The position numbers and the translations under genes were made by a program. 64,000 nt of DNA from Butyrivibrio sp. AC2005. Lineage in GTDB: Bacteria > Bacillota > Clostridia > Lachnospirales > Lachnospiraceae. Below, one piece after another: positions 34,101-41,255 of the stretch (its first letter is position 1; every line of letters starts with the position of its first letter). The notes under the pieces are model-generated. The model saw only the letters and a program-made list of their open reading frames with translations. It was not told the DNA's origin and did no database searches. The DNA is taken from assembly GCF_000424145.1 (NCBI RefSeq), contig NZ_AUJI01000011.1, forward strand, positions 1-64,000, read 5' to 3'.

Positions 34101-34633
34101 TCACGCCGGACTTGTATGAATATTTGAAATTTGCGAAGACTATCAGGAGATTTACAGGTATTCATATTGTTTTCATGCCCCACCCGAAATTCCTTGAGAG
34201 GAGTTGGGGGAATGAAGTTAATGCATTGACCTCTGAGATAGTGAATGTTCTTTCATCCAGTGGGAGTGCTGAGATTTTTACAGGAGATGATTACTGGAAC
34301 AAGCTCATAGATGCGGATTACATAATAACAGACAGAAGTTCTGTGATGGTTGAAGCGGGAGCCTTGGATGTGCCTGTTCTTTATATGACCAATCACAAGT
34401 ACGATGAACCGGTAACTGATGCGATAGCACCTCTTATGAATGCATATTACAAGGGAACAACATGTGAAGATATGGTGAATTTTGTGGAAAAATGTATGGA
34501 AGGAAGGGATCCTCTTAAGGCTGTCCGTGAGAGAATGTTTTCAAAATGCATTCCTTATTACGATGGAGAAGCGGGGGAGCGCATAAAGGATGAGATCATA
34601 CAGGCGATTATTGAAGAAGATATTAAGGCATAG
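31163..34633 (+). CDS. Three-domain protein: GT2 - GT2 - TagF-like phosphotransferase
   Basis: 1156 aa from ATG 31163 (GGAG 11 nt upstream; the GTG at 31154 is too close to it). Domain 1 (about 15-300) is GT2 with SIIVPLYKG and RVDVDDPSYPER. Domain 2 (about 345-640) is GT2 with SIVMPVANS, IICEEDCNDGS and RIDADDLANRKR. A linker carries WTWDRYKRIEERL (Trp736). Domain 3 (about 770-1150) is CDP-glycerol phosphotransferase-like with IPYGIEIS, VTGLPRMDFY, MPHPKF and YIITDRSSVMVEAGALDVPVLYMTN. It could build a repeating unit with sugar and polyol-phosphate in one enzyme. Products are unknown. Its G+C rises toward the 3' half. Confidence 0.82.
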   Translation: MYKSKSVFENQVRLNEPDISIIVPLYKGINFIEESIKSIQSQTHERWELIIVSEFGNDDGSDDIIKDYAALDNRIEIIKNTDCLGLAESLNVGIKAAKGKYIARVDVDDPSYPERLQKQYEFMEDNADVFLCGTLTRSVLPNTNYILNAPCDYEALKARLLFGCEISHCSIMFRRCEWLEAGYKYDAKSLCEDYDLWTRIMFEKKIVNIPEVLVDHRWGFENISIQKGDRLLAAAREVSRRTIFNAYGISIPDEDLYLCSGWRSLPKEQGRVGMSTFIRVQAHLISNLEEANNKTGLIDREAFSHMLYERFNWCCDSCDIFYRKFSYEEIYHQNKDEQNQFINTDKPLVSIVMPVANSVRTIRETIDSIILQDYSNWEFIIICEEDCNDGSFEIAEFYSRYDKRIRVVKNKENLGLAGSLNYGINISNGKYIARIDADDLANRKRIECQVEYMESHPYVGMCQCYQHYFGHDAEDFIHRPECSADGLKAKLLFFCDACHSTVFLRREALDKYSLQYNTASVIEDYDLWTRLIRVSDAVTLPEVYGEYRVSYSNISREKEALIQSEMCRITARQLKDNLAMNVADEDMYVLGGYVNTVFSLSDTERQNALATLKRILFEAWDANNRIGYYDKAALLKAIALKWRWANEGISWHEPINVSSINSIFNNLSQIVNEDNTQIRKKVNLGNIISSMCIKPLKLIQRANLHLFAANIEHLSNVTKDVSNAQYYEIDGRIEHWTWDRYKRIEERLSVLESENKALRLEQVAQSFERNKVVYRNGDKLRIVFLYQIPSIWISWKSFYEACLRDSRIDCHLFLLEETGTEKSQMNGAREFLEKNSIEYDTIDTFSISEFRPHVLVIQTPYDNWHRKENHRSGIWKSKGIRLVYIPYGIEISDTEDSHRLHFEEETIFNCWRIFTFSDVMKGDYRKYCMNDEAVRVTGLPRMDFYHENLGRNAKSGAVNTLVWKVHFPKWIMESGKRVFVTPDLYEYLKFAKTIRRFTGIHIVFMPHPKFLERSWGNEVNALTSEIVNVLSSSGSAEIFTGDDYWNKLIDADYIITDRSSVMVEAGALDVPVLYMTNHKYDEPVTDAIAPLMNAYYKGTTCEDMVNFVEKCMEGRDPLKAVRERMFSKCIPYYDGEAGERIKDEIIQAIIEEDIKA

Positions 34634-35582
34634 ATATCATTTTCATCCCGAGCTTTCAATCATAATTCCTTTTTATAATGCAGAGGTATATCTTGAAAGG
34701 CTTCTGAGTCATATCGTAAACACAACAAATATTAAGTGTGAAATTTTGTGTATAGATGATGGAAGTGAAGATGACGGCGCGTCTATTGTAAAGCGGTATA
34801 GGTTGGTATATGGCTGTATAAGACTTATCAGATTTGAAGAAAACAGGGGACTATTTGTGGCTAGACAAGAAGGTATTAAGGAAGCCAGAGGTGATTATAT
34901 AGGTTTTGTTGATAGCGATGATATGATAGTGCCTGAATATTTTGATATGTTATATAAAGCGGCAGTTGAGGAATTCAGTGATATAGCAGTGGGACAAATT
35001 ATAAATGTGAATACAAAAGGGGAGCGTTACCTTCAGATGAGATGCGCAGAGTTTCCATATGATGTGAAAGCGCAGGAAACTCTTCTTGAGAAATATTGGC
35101 ATCAACAGGGGCGCTGTTACCATTTTCATGTGGTTTGGAATAAGATATATAAAGCATCAATACTTAAGAAGGCACTTGCAGATACATCAAAGTACTTAGG
35201 GCATCATGTCATGCTAGAGGATTTTGTTTATTCAAGCCTATGGTTTTCGGCTATACGCACTTTTGTCACAGTTCCTGAAGCAAGATATTTTTATTATGCT
35301 AAGGATCAACAACACTCTTGCGATTACTACATAGTACAACTTGAGGATATTCGAGATGCCTTTGATTTTGTGAAGCAATATGTGTCTTCGGAATTTATGG
35401 TGGATTTTAAGGAATGGAAGGCTTTATATGGCAGAATATGGAAGAAAAATATAAAGGTTTCAGGGGTTAGAGTGGAGCAGCAGGATAGACTTATGGAGCA
35501 ACTTTACAGTATTTTTGGGGAGACAATAGGCGATATTACTGCAGATGATGATTACTATTATGAGATTGCAGAGATAGTGTAA
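34590..35582 (+). CDS. GT2-family glycosyltransferase, 330 aa
   Basis: Overlaps the end of the three-domain gene by 44 bp. Residues 1-20 are basic (RSYRRLLKKILRHRYHFH). The GT-A core then shows LSIIIPFYNAEVYLERLL, LCIDDGSEDD and GFVDSDDMIVPEYF. The second half contains VWNKIYKASIL and MLEDFVYSS, typical of EpsJ-like teichoic/exopolysaccharide transferases. It is the last gene of this operon stretch; a decayed nuclease fragment follows. Acceptor and donor are not predictable. Confidence 0.82.
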   Translation: MRSYRRLLKKILRHRYHFHPELSIIIPFYNAEVYLERLLSHIVNTTNIKCEILCIDDGSEDDGASIVKRYRLVYGCIRLIRFEENRGLFVARQEGIKEARGDYIGFVDSDDMIVPEYFDMLYKAAVEEFSDIAVGQIINVNTKGERYLQMRCAEFPYDVKAQETLLEKYWHQQGRCYHFHVVWNKIYKASILKKALADTSKYLGHHVMLEDFVYSSLWFSAIRTFVTVPEARYFYYAKDQQHSCDYYIVQLEDIRDAFDFVKQYVSSEFMVDFKEWKALYGRIWKKNIKVSGVRVEQQDRLMEQLYSIFGETIGDITADDDYYYEIAEIV

Positions 35583-35653
35583 GAGGCGAAAAGATGGTCT
35601 CGGCTGTTTTGAGCTGGGAGCAGTAGAATAAATAATCACTTTTGTTTTTGGGG

Positions 35654-35862
35654 TTACTCAATCTGCTTTTTTTCAGTACTTTGATTTTGACCTTTTTTGA
35701 GTGATTTCAGCATCCTTCTGGAAGCTATTAAATTGTTAAGTTTCTCCCATGTTTGCGCGTTGAATAGTGGGCTAAGTAATCAATATTGTGGGCGCTGTCT
35801 TTAGAGGTTGCTAACTATATCTGAGATAAGTCCAGCACGTAGAGTTGTAGCTTACCACTATA
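35654..35862 (-). pseudogene. Remnant of an Rpn/PD-(D/E)XK-type nuclease gene
   Basis: The minus strand from about 35862 reads SGKLQLYVLDLSQI, stop, LATSKDSAHNIDYLAHYSTR, then further stops and a frame change to a Lys-rich tail. The LQLYVLDLxQIELAT...D.A..ID pattern is the C-terminal part of Rpn-like recombination-promoting nucleases/PDDEXK family transposases abundant in Lachnospiraceae. An in-frame TAG stands where a Glu codon is expected. The rest of the 543-bp gap 35583-36125 holds no recognisable gene; AGGAGG at its end serves the next gene. Confidence 0.5.
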
Positions 35863-36125
35863 AATTTGATTATTCTTTTCATTAACCATTTTGTAAGAAG
35901 CCTCTTCTACAAGTGTTTATATCTTATTTCAAAATGAGAAATGGAAATATACTGTTTGAACGATGTTCTTCAGATGCATTTAAATAGTGCCTGACACAAA
36001 TGGAATAAATTAGTTTTCAATGCAGGCTTTTTTTGAAATATTGCTTTTTATATTCTGTGTAATATGGAGACTTGGGCGATTTGTGGACAAGAGATATTGT
36101 GCTTTTGTCTTGCAGGAGGAAATAG

Positions 36126-36848
36126 ATGCGTAAGAAAATTTATGAGATTATAGAGCTTGCAAAAGAAGGTGATCAGCTTAGTGACTGGTATGATGCCATT
36201 ATGCTCTTTTTTATAATTCTCAGCATTGCTCCGATGCTTTTTAAGGAGCCGCGACCTTTATTTGAGATTACTGACCCTATAGCTGCTATTGCATTTATTA
36301 TTGATTATGCTCTGAGATGGATTACTATAGATTATAAATTAGAAAGCAGGAAGGTGACTTCGTTTGTAAAGTATCCTTTCACTCCTATGGCTATAATAGA
36401 CATGCTGTCAATTCTTCCTTTTATTACGTATGTTGACAAGAGTTTTAGAGTCCTTAGGTTGTTCAGAGTGATAAAAACACTTAGAATTTTCAGGGTGTTA
36501 CGGGTAGTGAGATATTCCGGTAGTATGGAAATTCTTATTAATGTTATGAAGGATTCTAAGAGAGCTCTACTTGAAGTGGCATCTCTTGCTATGGGGTATG
36601 TTTTTGTCTCTGCTCTGGTCGTTTTTAGTGTGGAGCCGGAGGCATTTAATTCTTTTTTTGATGCTATTTACTGGGCGACAGTTTCATTGACAACCGTGGG
36701 ATACGGAGATATTTATCCTGTGACAACTGTGGGCAGGACTGTAGCTATGATTTCCTCTGTGTTTGGAATTGCTATCGTGGCACTCCCATCAGGTATTGTT
36801 ACAGCGGGGTATTTAAATACACTCTCGAAAAAGGGGGGCGGGGAGTAA
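36126..36848 (+). CDS. Voltage-gated-type potassium channel, 6TM
   Basis: 240-aa ion channel. Hydrophobic segments S1-S3 are followed by an Arg-rich S4-like helix (SFRVLRLFRVIKTLRIFRVL, about residues 108-127). S5, a pore helix and the K+ selectivity filter TVGYGD (about residues 190-195) follow, then S6. The layout equals KvAP-like prokaryotic Kv channels; there is no cytoplasmic RCK domain. CAGGAGG precedes the ATG. It lies within the glycan locus but has no evident link to it; the preceding AT-rich gap with a dead gene suggests that it was inserted as cargo. Confidence 0.88.
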   Translation: MRKKIYEIIELAKEGDQLSDWYDAIMLFFIILSIAPMLFKEPRPLFEITDPIAAIAFIIDYALRWITIDYKLESRKVTSFVKYPFTPMAIIDMLSILPFITYVDKSFRVLRLFRVIKTLRIFRVLRVVRYSGSMEILINVMKDSKRALLEVASLAMGYVFVSALVVFSVEPEAFNSFFDAIYWATVSLTTVGYGDIYPVTTVGRTVAMISSVFGIAIVALPSGIVTAGYLNTLSKKGGGE

Positions 36849-36920
36849 AAAACTTCGTTTTGTAGACTTATGGCTAGTGAAAAATTTTTGATAATATGTA
36901 TAGTGACTAATTAAATCTGA

Positions 36921-36961
36921 TATAATACTATAGTGCGTATACATAAGAATATACGCACTAT
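36921..36961 (+). promoter_or_regulatory. -10 box with 12-bp perfect inverted repeat at the start site
   Basis: TATAAT (36921-36926) is followed by ATAGTGCGTATA (36930-36941), an 8-nt loop and TATACGCACTAT (36950-36961). The repeat spans the expected transcription start of the HAD gene. It is either an operator or a 5'-terminal mRNA hairpin; the GTGGGGA ribosome site lies just after it. Confidence 0.55.
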
Positions 36962-36988
36962 CATACTTTTGTGGGGATTATATCAGCT

Positions 36989-39043
36989 ATGAAAATGAAA
37001 ATCTATAATTTCTTGGTGAATAAAGTTCCGGGGATAAAGCAGCGATACCATCGCTTTCATGACGGTTCATCCGGTGTCATGAAGCTAATGTCCTGGGGGT
37101 ACTTACTTCTTTTAAATCTTGGATATCATATTTTTTTCCTTAAGTTCTTAGGGAAGACTAAGCAAATACAATTTTATGAGAAAAAGGTGGTTCCTACCAA
37201 AATAAGTGAATCAGCGCAGAATGCAAAATCAAAAGGATATCTGTCTGTGGATGAATTCGTAGACAAGTTGAAGGACTATGATGTTATATCCTTTGATGTA
37301 TTTGACACACTTATTTTTCGTGCTGTGGCGCAACCGACAGATGTTTTCTATTTTGTCGGAGAAAAGCTTTCTATGCTGGATTTCAGAAACATTCGTGCCT
37401 GGGCTGAGTGGGATGCAAGAGTTAAGTGCAACAAAAAAAACGGACATATGGAAATAACCCTGGAGGATATATGGGAGAATCTTGCTGAAGATACCGGACT
37501 TGATGCCAAAAAAGGAATGCAGACAGAGTGGGAAGTGGAACTTTCACTTTGCTATGCGAATCCATTTATGCTGGAAGTTTGGAAGAGGCTCAGAGCACTA
37601 GGAAAAGAAATAATAATCATATCTGACATGTATCTGTCTCAAAAACAGATAGAAGAATTGCTTATAAAAAATGGATATGAAGGCTTTTCAAAGATGTATG
37701 TTTCCTGTGAATTCGGAATTAGTAAGGCTGATGGGAAATTATATAAAAAAGTAAAAAACGAATTGCAGGAAGTTTCATCTAATAAAGTCATCCATGTCGG
37801 GGATAACCCTGTAAGTGATGTAAGAAATGCTAAAAATACAGGCTTTGATACACTTAATTATGCAAATGTTAATAGAAATGAAATTCTTTACAGAGCTCAG
37901 GATATGTCATATCTTATAGGATCAGCATATAGAGGGCTGGTCAACGCTCATATATACAATTGCCTTAATGTATATTCTATGGAGCATGAATATGGTTATA
38001 TTTATGGTGGCCTGTTTGTGCTTGGGTACTGTGCTTTTATTCATAATTACTATGTTAAGGAAGACTTGGATAAGCTGTTGTTCCTGTCAAGGGATGGAGA
38101 TATTTTATTAAAAGCATATAAGCTCCTGTATCCGATAGATAGCGCGGAGTATGCATTTCTATCAAGAAAAGCTGTGACTAAGCTTATATATGATAAGGAT
38201 AGACATGACTATTTCAGAAGATTTGTCTTCCATAAAGTAAATCAGGGTTATTTGATTAAAGACATCCTGGGTTCGATGGAGCTTGGTTCACTTGAATCAG
38301 AATTGCCATCATCTCTTAATCCTGAAGATGAACTTACTGATAACAATAGCGATGCATTACGAAGCTTTATTGATTCAAAAAGGGACATAATTAGAAAAAT
38401 ATATGATTCTCAGATATGGGCAGCAGGGAGATATTATAATAACAAACTTTCGGGGTGCTTTAGAGCTGCTGCAGTTGACATAGGCTGGGCTGGAAGCGGT
38501 GCCATGGCTCTCTATAGACTTACTAATGAGGTGTGGAAATTTGGCTGCGATCTAAGAGGAATCGTCGCAGGTACGAATACTATATACAATGCAGAACCTG
38601 ATGCTGCAGAGCCATTCCTTCAGTCAGGGCGTATGGTAGCCTACTTGTACTCGCAATCTCATAACCGGGATATTCTCAAAAAGCATGATCCGGACAAGGG
38701 CTACAATGTGTTTTGGGAACTTCTTTTGTCATCGGATACACCGCAGTTTGTGGGTTTTTATGAAGGCGATGTTAGGAAGGGGAAAGATGACATTTATGAT
38801 GAGACTATGGATATCACCTTGAGATTTGGAAAACGGGATGTAGATCCTATCGGAGTTGCAGAGATTCAGAGAGGAATTCTTGATTTTGTAACTCAGTACA
38901 AGGAGCATTTTGAAGCTTATCCTTATATGCTCAATGTTAGTGGAAGAGATGCGTATGCACCGCTTTTGGCAGTGGCTGGCAAGAATGAAAAATATCTCCA
39001 TGAGATTGAAAAACGGTTTGAATTGGAGATAAATGTGGTCTGA
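36989..39043 (+). CDS. HAD hydrolase with C-terminal glycan-locus domain (COG5610-like)
   Basis: 684 aa from ATG 36989 (GGGGA 11 nt upstream). The N-terminal 30 residues are basic (NKVPGIKQRYHRFH). A hydrophobic stretch follows (about 42-62). The HAD domain (about 90-300) has ISFDVFDTLIFRA, IIISDMYLS and HVGDNPVSDVRNA, so a phosphatase core with catalytic Asp is intact. Residues about 330-620 match the protein at 20942 (LLFLSRDGDILL, VDIGWAGSGA). Predicted COG5610 proteins of this shape sit in polysaccharide loci; substrate is unknown. A scarred partial copy lies at 39996. Confidence 0.7.
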   Translation: MKMKIYNFLVNKVPGIKQRYHRFHDGSSGVMKLMSWGYLLLLNLGYHIFFLKFLGKTKQIQFYEKKVVPTKISESAQNAKSKGYLSVDEFVDKLKDYDVISFDVFDTLIFRAVAQPTDVFYFVGEKLSMLDFRNIRAWAEWDARVKCNKKNGHMEITLEDIWENLAEDTGLDAKKGMQTEWEVELSLCYANPFMLEVWKRLRALGKEIIIISDMYLSQKQIEELLIKNGYEGFSKMYVSCEFGISKADGKLYKKVKNELQEVSSNKVIHVGDNPVSDVRNAKNTGFDTLNYANVNRNEILYRAQDMSYLIGSAYRGLVNAHIYNCLNVYSMEHEYGYIYGGLFVLGYCAFIHNYYVKEDLDKLLFLSRDGDILLKAYKLLYPIDSAEYAFLSRKAVTKLIYDKDRHDYFRRFVFHKVNQGYLIKDILGSMELGSLESELPSSLNPEDELTDNNSDALRSFIDSKRDIIRKIYDSQIWAAGRYYNNKLSGCFRAAAVDIGWAGSGAMALYRLTNEVWKFGCDLRGIVAGTNTIYNAEPDAAEPFLQSGRMVAYLYSQSHNRDILKKHDPDKGYNVFWELLLSSDTPQFVGFYEGDVRKGKDDIYDETMDITLRFGKRDVDPIGVAEIQRGILDFVTQYKEHFEAYPYMLNVSGRDAYAPLLAVAGKNEKYLHEIEKRFELEINVV

Positions 39044-39209
39044 TCGGTTGGCTATTCGGCTGATGATACTTTACATATAACCATATTAATGCTAATATGC
39101 TCTTCGTAGTATTTCTACTGAACATTTCGTTTATTTTTCCTATTTTTTTATAGTAGCTTACGCAGAGCTAACGCTTTGTTTTATTTTTGTGTGTTTTAGG
39201 AGTGTTAAT

Positions 39210-39803
39210 ATGGAACAGGAACAAGCCCTTATATCCAAGAAGGGTATCAATAATGGATTTTCAGTTGACCGTGATTTGGTAAATTCGAAGCTATATCATG
39301 ACAAATTTGAAAAATTAAGATTCTCAAAGACAGTTACAGAGGCTTTATATCATGAAGCAGGTAGGTTGCTTGAGAAGGCAGATGGAAATGAGTTTGAGTA
39401 TATGGTTGCTATAGATGCAAGAAATGGCAGGCTTGTGGTAGATAACTTTTCCAGACAAGGGCTACCTACTCAGACCGGCTTTTCTGATGAAGAATATCAA
39501 AAGATTTTAGATAATGGATCAGAAATAATAATACTGCATAACCATTCTTACAACAGGATGCCTTCCGGGAAGGATATAGTATCATTTTCCCAAAATGAAC
39601 AAATTAAATGCTCTATAGTTCTCTGCCATGATGGAGAAGTATATGCTATTGTTAGTGCGAAAAATAATGTTGCTGATATATATTATACGAATTATAATGA
39701 TTTTAAGAGAAAGTATGAAGATATGATGGCAAAAGTATTAGCTACATCGGTGCTGTATGAGACTAATAATTCGTTGCATTTGTTTGATATAGAGAGGTTA
39801 TGA
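39210..39803 (+). CDS. JAB/MPN-like metalloprotease-fold protein
   Basis: 197 aa from ATG 39210 with AGGAG upstream; the GTG at 39189 has no ribosome site. The core holds EIIILHNHSYNRMPSGKDIVSF: His110-x-His112, then Ser and Asp at the spacing of the JAMM zinc motif found in RadC and JAB proteins. The upstream Glu expected for catalysis is not clearly placed. The N-terminal 60 residues are charged and helical. The gene is followed after 1 nt by a 45-aa acidic protein. Function is unknown; a peptidase acting on a partner protein or an inactive JAB fold are both possible. Confidence 0.55.
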   Translation: MEQEQALISKKGINNGFSVDRDLVNSKLYHDKFEKLRFSKTVTEALYHEAGRLLEKADGNEFEYMVAIDARNGRLVVDNFSRQGLPTQTGFSDEEYQKILDNGSEIIILHNHSYNRMPSGKDIVSFSQNEQIKCSIVLCHDGEVYAIVSAKNNVADIYYTNYNDFKRKYEDMMAKVLATSVLYETNNSLHLFDIERL

Positions 39804-39804
39804 T

Positions 39805-39942
39805 ATGAGTGAACTTAATTTTTTTACGGATGAGTTGACGATGGATGTGCCAAATCCAATGCCGGATGATATGAAGCAATCATTTGAAGAGGCGGTGAAA
39901 CGCACGTTAAGCGAATTTGATGAATCTGAAGAAGCTGAGTAA
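39805..39942 (+). CDS. Small acidic protein, 45 aa
   Basis: Begins ATG 39805, 1 nt after the JAB-like stop, with AGAGG upstream, and ends TAA at 39942. The sequence starts MSELNFFTDELTMDVPNPMP and ends FDESEEAE; the net charge is strongly negative. It is followed directly by a strong terminator (39948), which supports a real last gene of a two-gene transcript. It may bind the JAB-like protein. No family is recognised. Confidence 0.6.
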   Translation: MSELNFFTDELTMDVPNPMPDDMKQSFEEAVKRTLSEFDESEEAE

Positions 39943-39947
39943 TCAAG

Positions 39948-39991
39948 AACTCCTGTTGTAAAGTATGAAAATACTAACAACAGGAGTTTTT
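39948..39991 (+). terminator. Terminator after the JAB-like/acidic protein pair
   Basis: AACTCCTGTTGT (39948-39959) pairs with ACAACAGGAGTT (39977-39988), followed by TTTTTG-like T-rich sequence. The stem and loop are very similar to the terminator at 42792. Confidence 0.85.
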
Positions 39992-39995
39992 GATT

Positions 39996-40372
39996 ATGAG
40001 AATTAAAATATACCAGATTCTTATTGTTAATAGAGTGCCGGGAATAAAGCAGAGATATCATCGATACCATTATTCATCAGGCAAAATGATTCATGTAAGG
40101 GATAACCTTATAAGTGATATCAAAAATGCAAATAGGGCAGGAATTGTTTTAACGTTTATTCTATGGAGTATGAATATGGTTATATTTATGGTGGCCTGTT
40201 TGTGCTTGGCTAGGATATTCTCAAAAAGCATAATCCGGACAAGGACTACAACGTGTTCTGGGAGCTTTTGCTGTCATCAGATGCGCCACAGTTTGTGGGC
40301 TTTTATGAAGGTGATGTTAGGAAGGGGAAAGATAACATTTATGATGAGACTATGGATATCACCTTAGATACA
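39996..40372 (+). pseudogene. Deleted, frameshifted copy of the HAD gene at 36989
   Basis: The start MRIKIYQILIVNRVPGIKQR matches the beginning of the 36989 protein. The frame then jumps to IHVRDNLISDIKNANRAG (matching HVGDNPVSDVRNA). A shifted frame follows that would encode YSMEYEYGYIYGGLFVLG, then a further block matching DILKKH.PDK.YNVFWELLLSSD to the ETMDITL segment. At least three internal deletions and one frameshift separate blocks that are collinear with the intact gene. It is a decayed tandem duplicate. Confidence 0.85.
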
Positions 40373-40485
40373 TATATTGACAGTTCAGCTATTGACAGTT
40401 GATGCATGCTTTAAAATGAGAAAATATTAAATTTTTAGCCGCTATTAAATAAACGTAAAAATGTAATAAAAAAAGATAGATACTA

Positions 40486-40514
40486 TTGACACTAAAAATA
40501 TAAAAAACTATACT
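40486..40514 (+). promoter_or_regulatory. Promoter of the secreted LRR-like gene
   Basis: TTGACA (40486-40491), 17-nt spacer, TATACT (40509-40514), then ATAGATAT. It has a consensus -35 and is almost the same as the promoter at 18862, including CTAAAAA after the -35 box. Confidence 0.8.
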
Positions 40515-40568
40515 ATAGATATGTTTTGAAGTTGAAACAAAAATTCTTAAAAAAGGGAGAAAGTGATT

Positions 40569-41144
40569 ATGAAGAGAATTATTGCAGCTGCCCTTGCGGC
40601 AGTACTCGTAGCAACATCTGCTCCGGCAGTAGGAAACGCAGCAACCGTTGAAGTCACGGCGCTTGACGCGAACATTTCTGTTCAGCAGGCTGACCAGGAT
40701 AAGTTTGACAAGGGTGAGGTTGTTGTAGTTAAGGATGAAGCCTCAGGAACTGAAGAGAGTGTTAAGGCTGAGGGCAATAGTGTTACAGTTACTGCAGTTA
40801 AGAGTAGTGCCAAGACAGTTAAGATTGCCGGTACAGTAAACGGCAAGCCTGTTACAAAGATTAGTTCTAAAGCTTTCAAAAACTGTAAGAAGGCTAAGAC
40901 CATCGATCTTTCTGATGTTGAACTCACACAGCTTCAGAAAAAGCAGTTTAGCGGTGCTAAGAAGGCTAAAAAAGTTAAAATCAATGCTAAGAAACTTAAG
41001 GCTAACAAGATCAGTTCAAAGGCACTTAAGGGCTTCAAGGGTAAGAAGATAATTCTTAAGGGCGTGAGTAAGAAACAGTTCAATAAGCTTGTTAAAAAGC
41101 TTCAGAAGAGTGCGCCTAAGGGTGTTGTATTTAAAAGAGGTTAA
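40569..41144 (+). CDS. Secreted Lys-rich BspA-type leucine-rich-repeat protein
   Basis: 191 aa from ATG 40569 with GGGAGAAAG upstream (GTG at 40563 rejected). Residues 1-25 form a Sec signal peptide with an Ala-rich core ending NAA. The mature part has a short acidic/Val region, then about 110 residues with repeats of ISSKAFKNCKKAKTIDL and ISSKALKGFKGKKIIL type, as in BspA-like LRR proteins. Lys content is extreme, giving a very basic mature protein without an LPXTG anchor. It could bind anionic cell-wall polymer or be retained by charge. It has its own promoter and terminator. Confidence 0.72.
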   Translation: MKRIIAAALAAVLVATSAPAVGNAATVEVTALDANISVQQADQDKFDKGEVVVVKDEASGTEESVKAEGNSVTVTAVKSSAKTVKIAGTVNGKPVTKISSKAFKNCKKAKTIDLSDVELTQLQKKQFSGAKKAKKVKINAKKLKANKISSKALKGFKGKKIILKGVSKKQFNKLVKKLQKSAPKGVVFKRG

Positions 41145-41174
41145 TTGATTTATTTCTCATAGGATGACTTTTGG

Positions 41175-41219
41175 ATGAGACTGGCAAGGCTGTTTTGGCC
41201 TGTCAGTCTCATTCTTTGT
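41175..41219 (+). terminator. Terminator after the secreted LRR-like gene
   Basis: ATGAGACTG (41175-41183) pairs with CAGTCTCAT (41204-41212), with inner AGGC/GCCT pairs, followed by TCTTTG. Confidence 0.75.
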
Positions 41220-41255
41220 AAAGAAAAAGTTAGTTGATTTTGGGGAGGAAATCCT

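Noticed and set aside
36126-36848. K+ channel as part of the glycan pathway
   Set aside because: There is no functional link and it has its own upstream spacer; it is treated as unrelated cargo.
39996-40367. A real 120-aa gene
   Set aside because: Its segments match the intact HAD gene in different frames, so it is a decayed copy.
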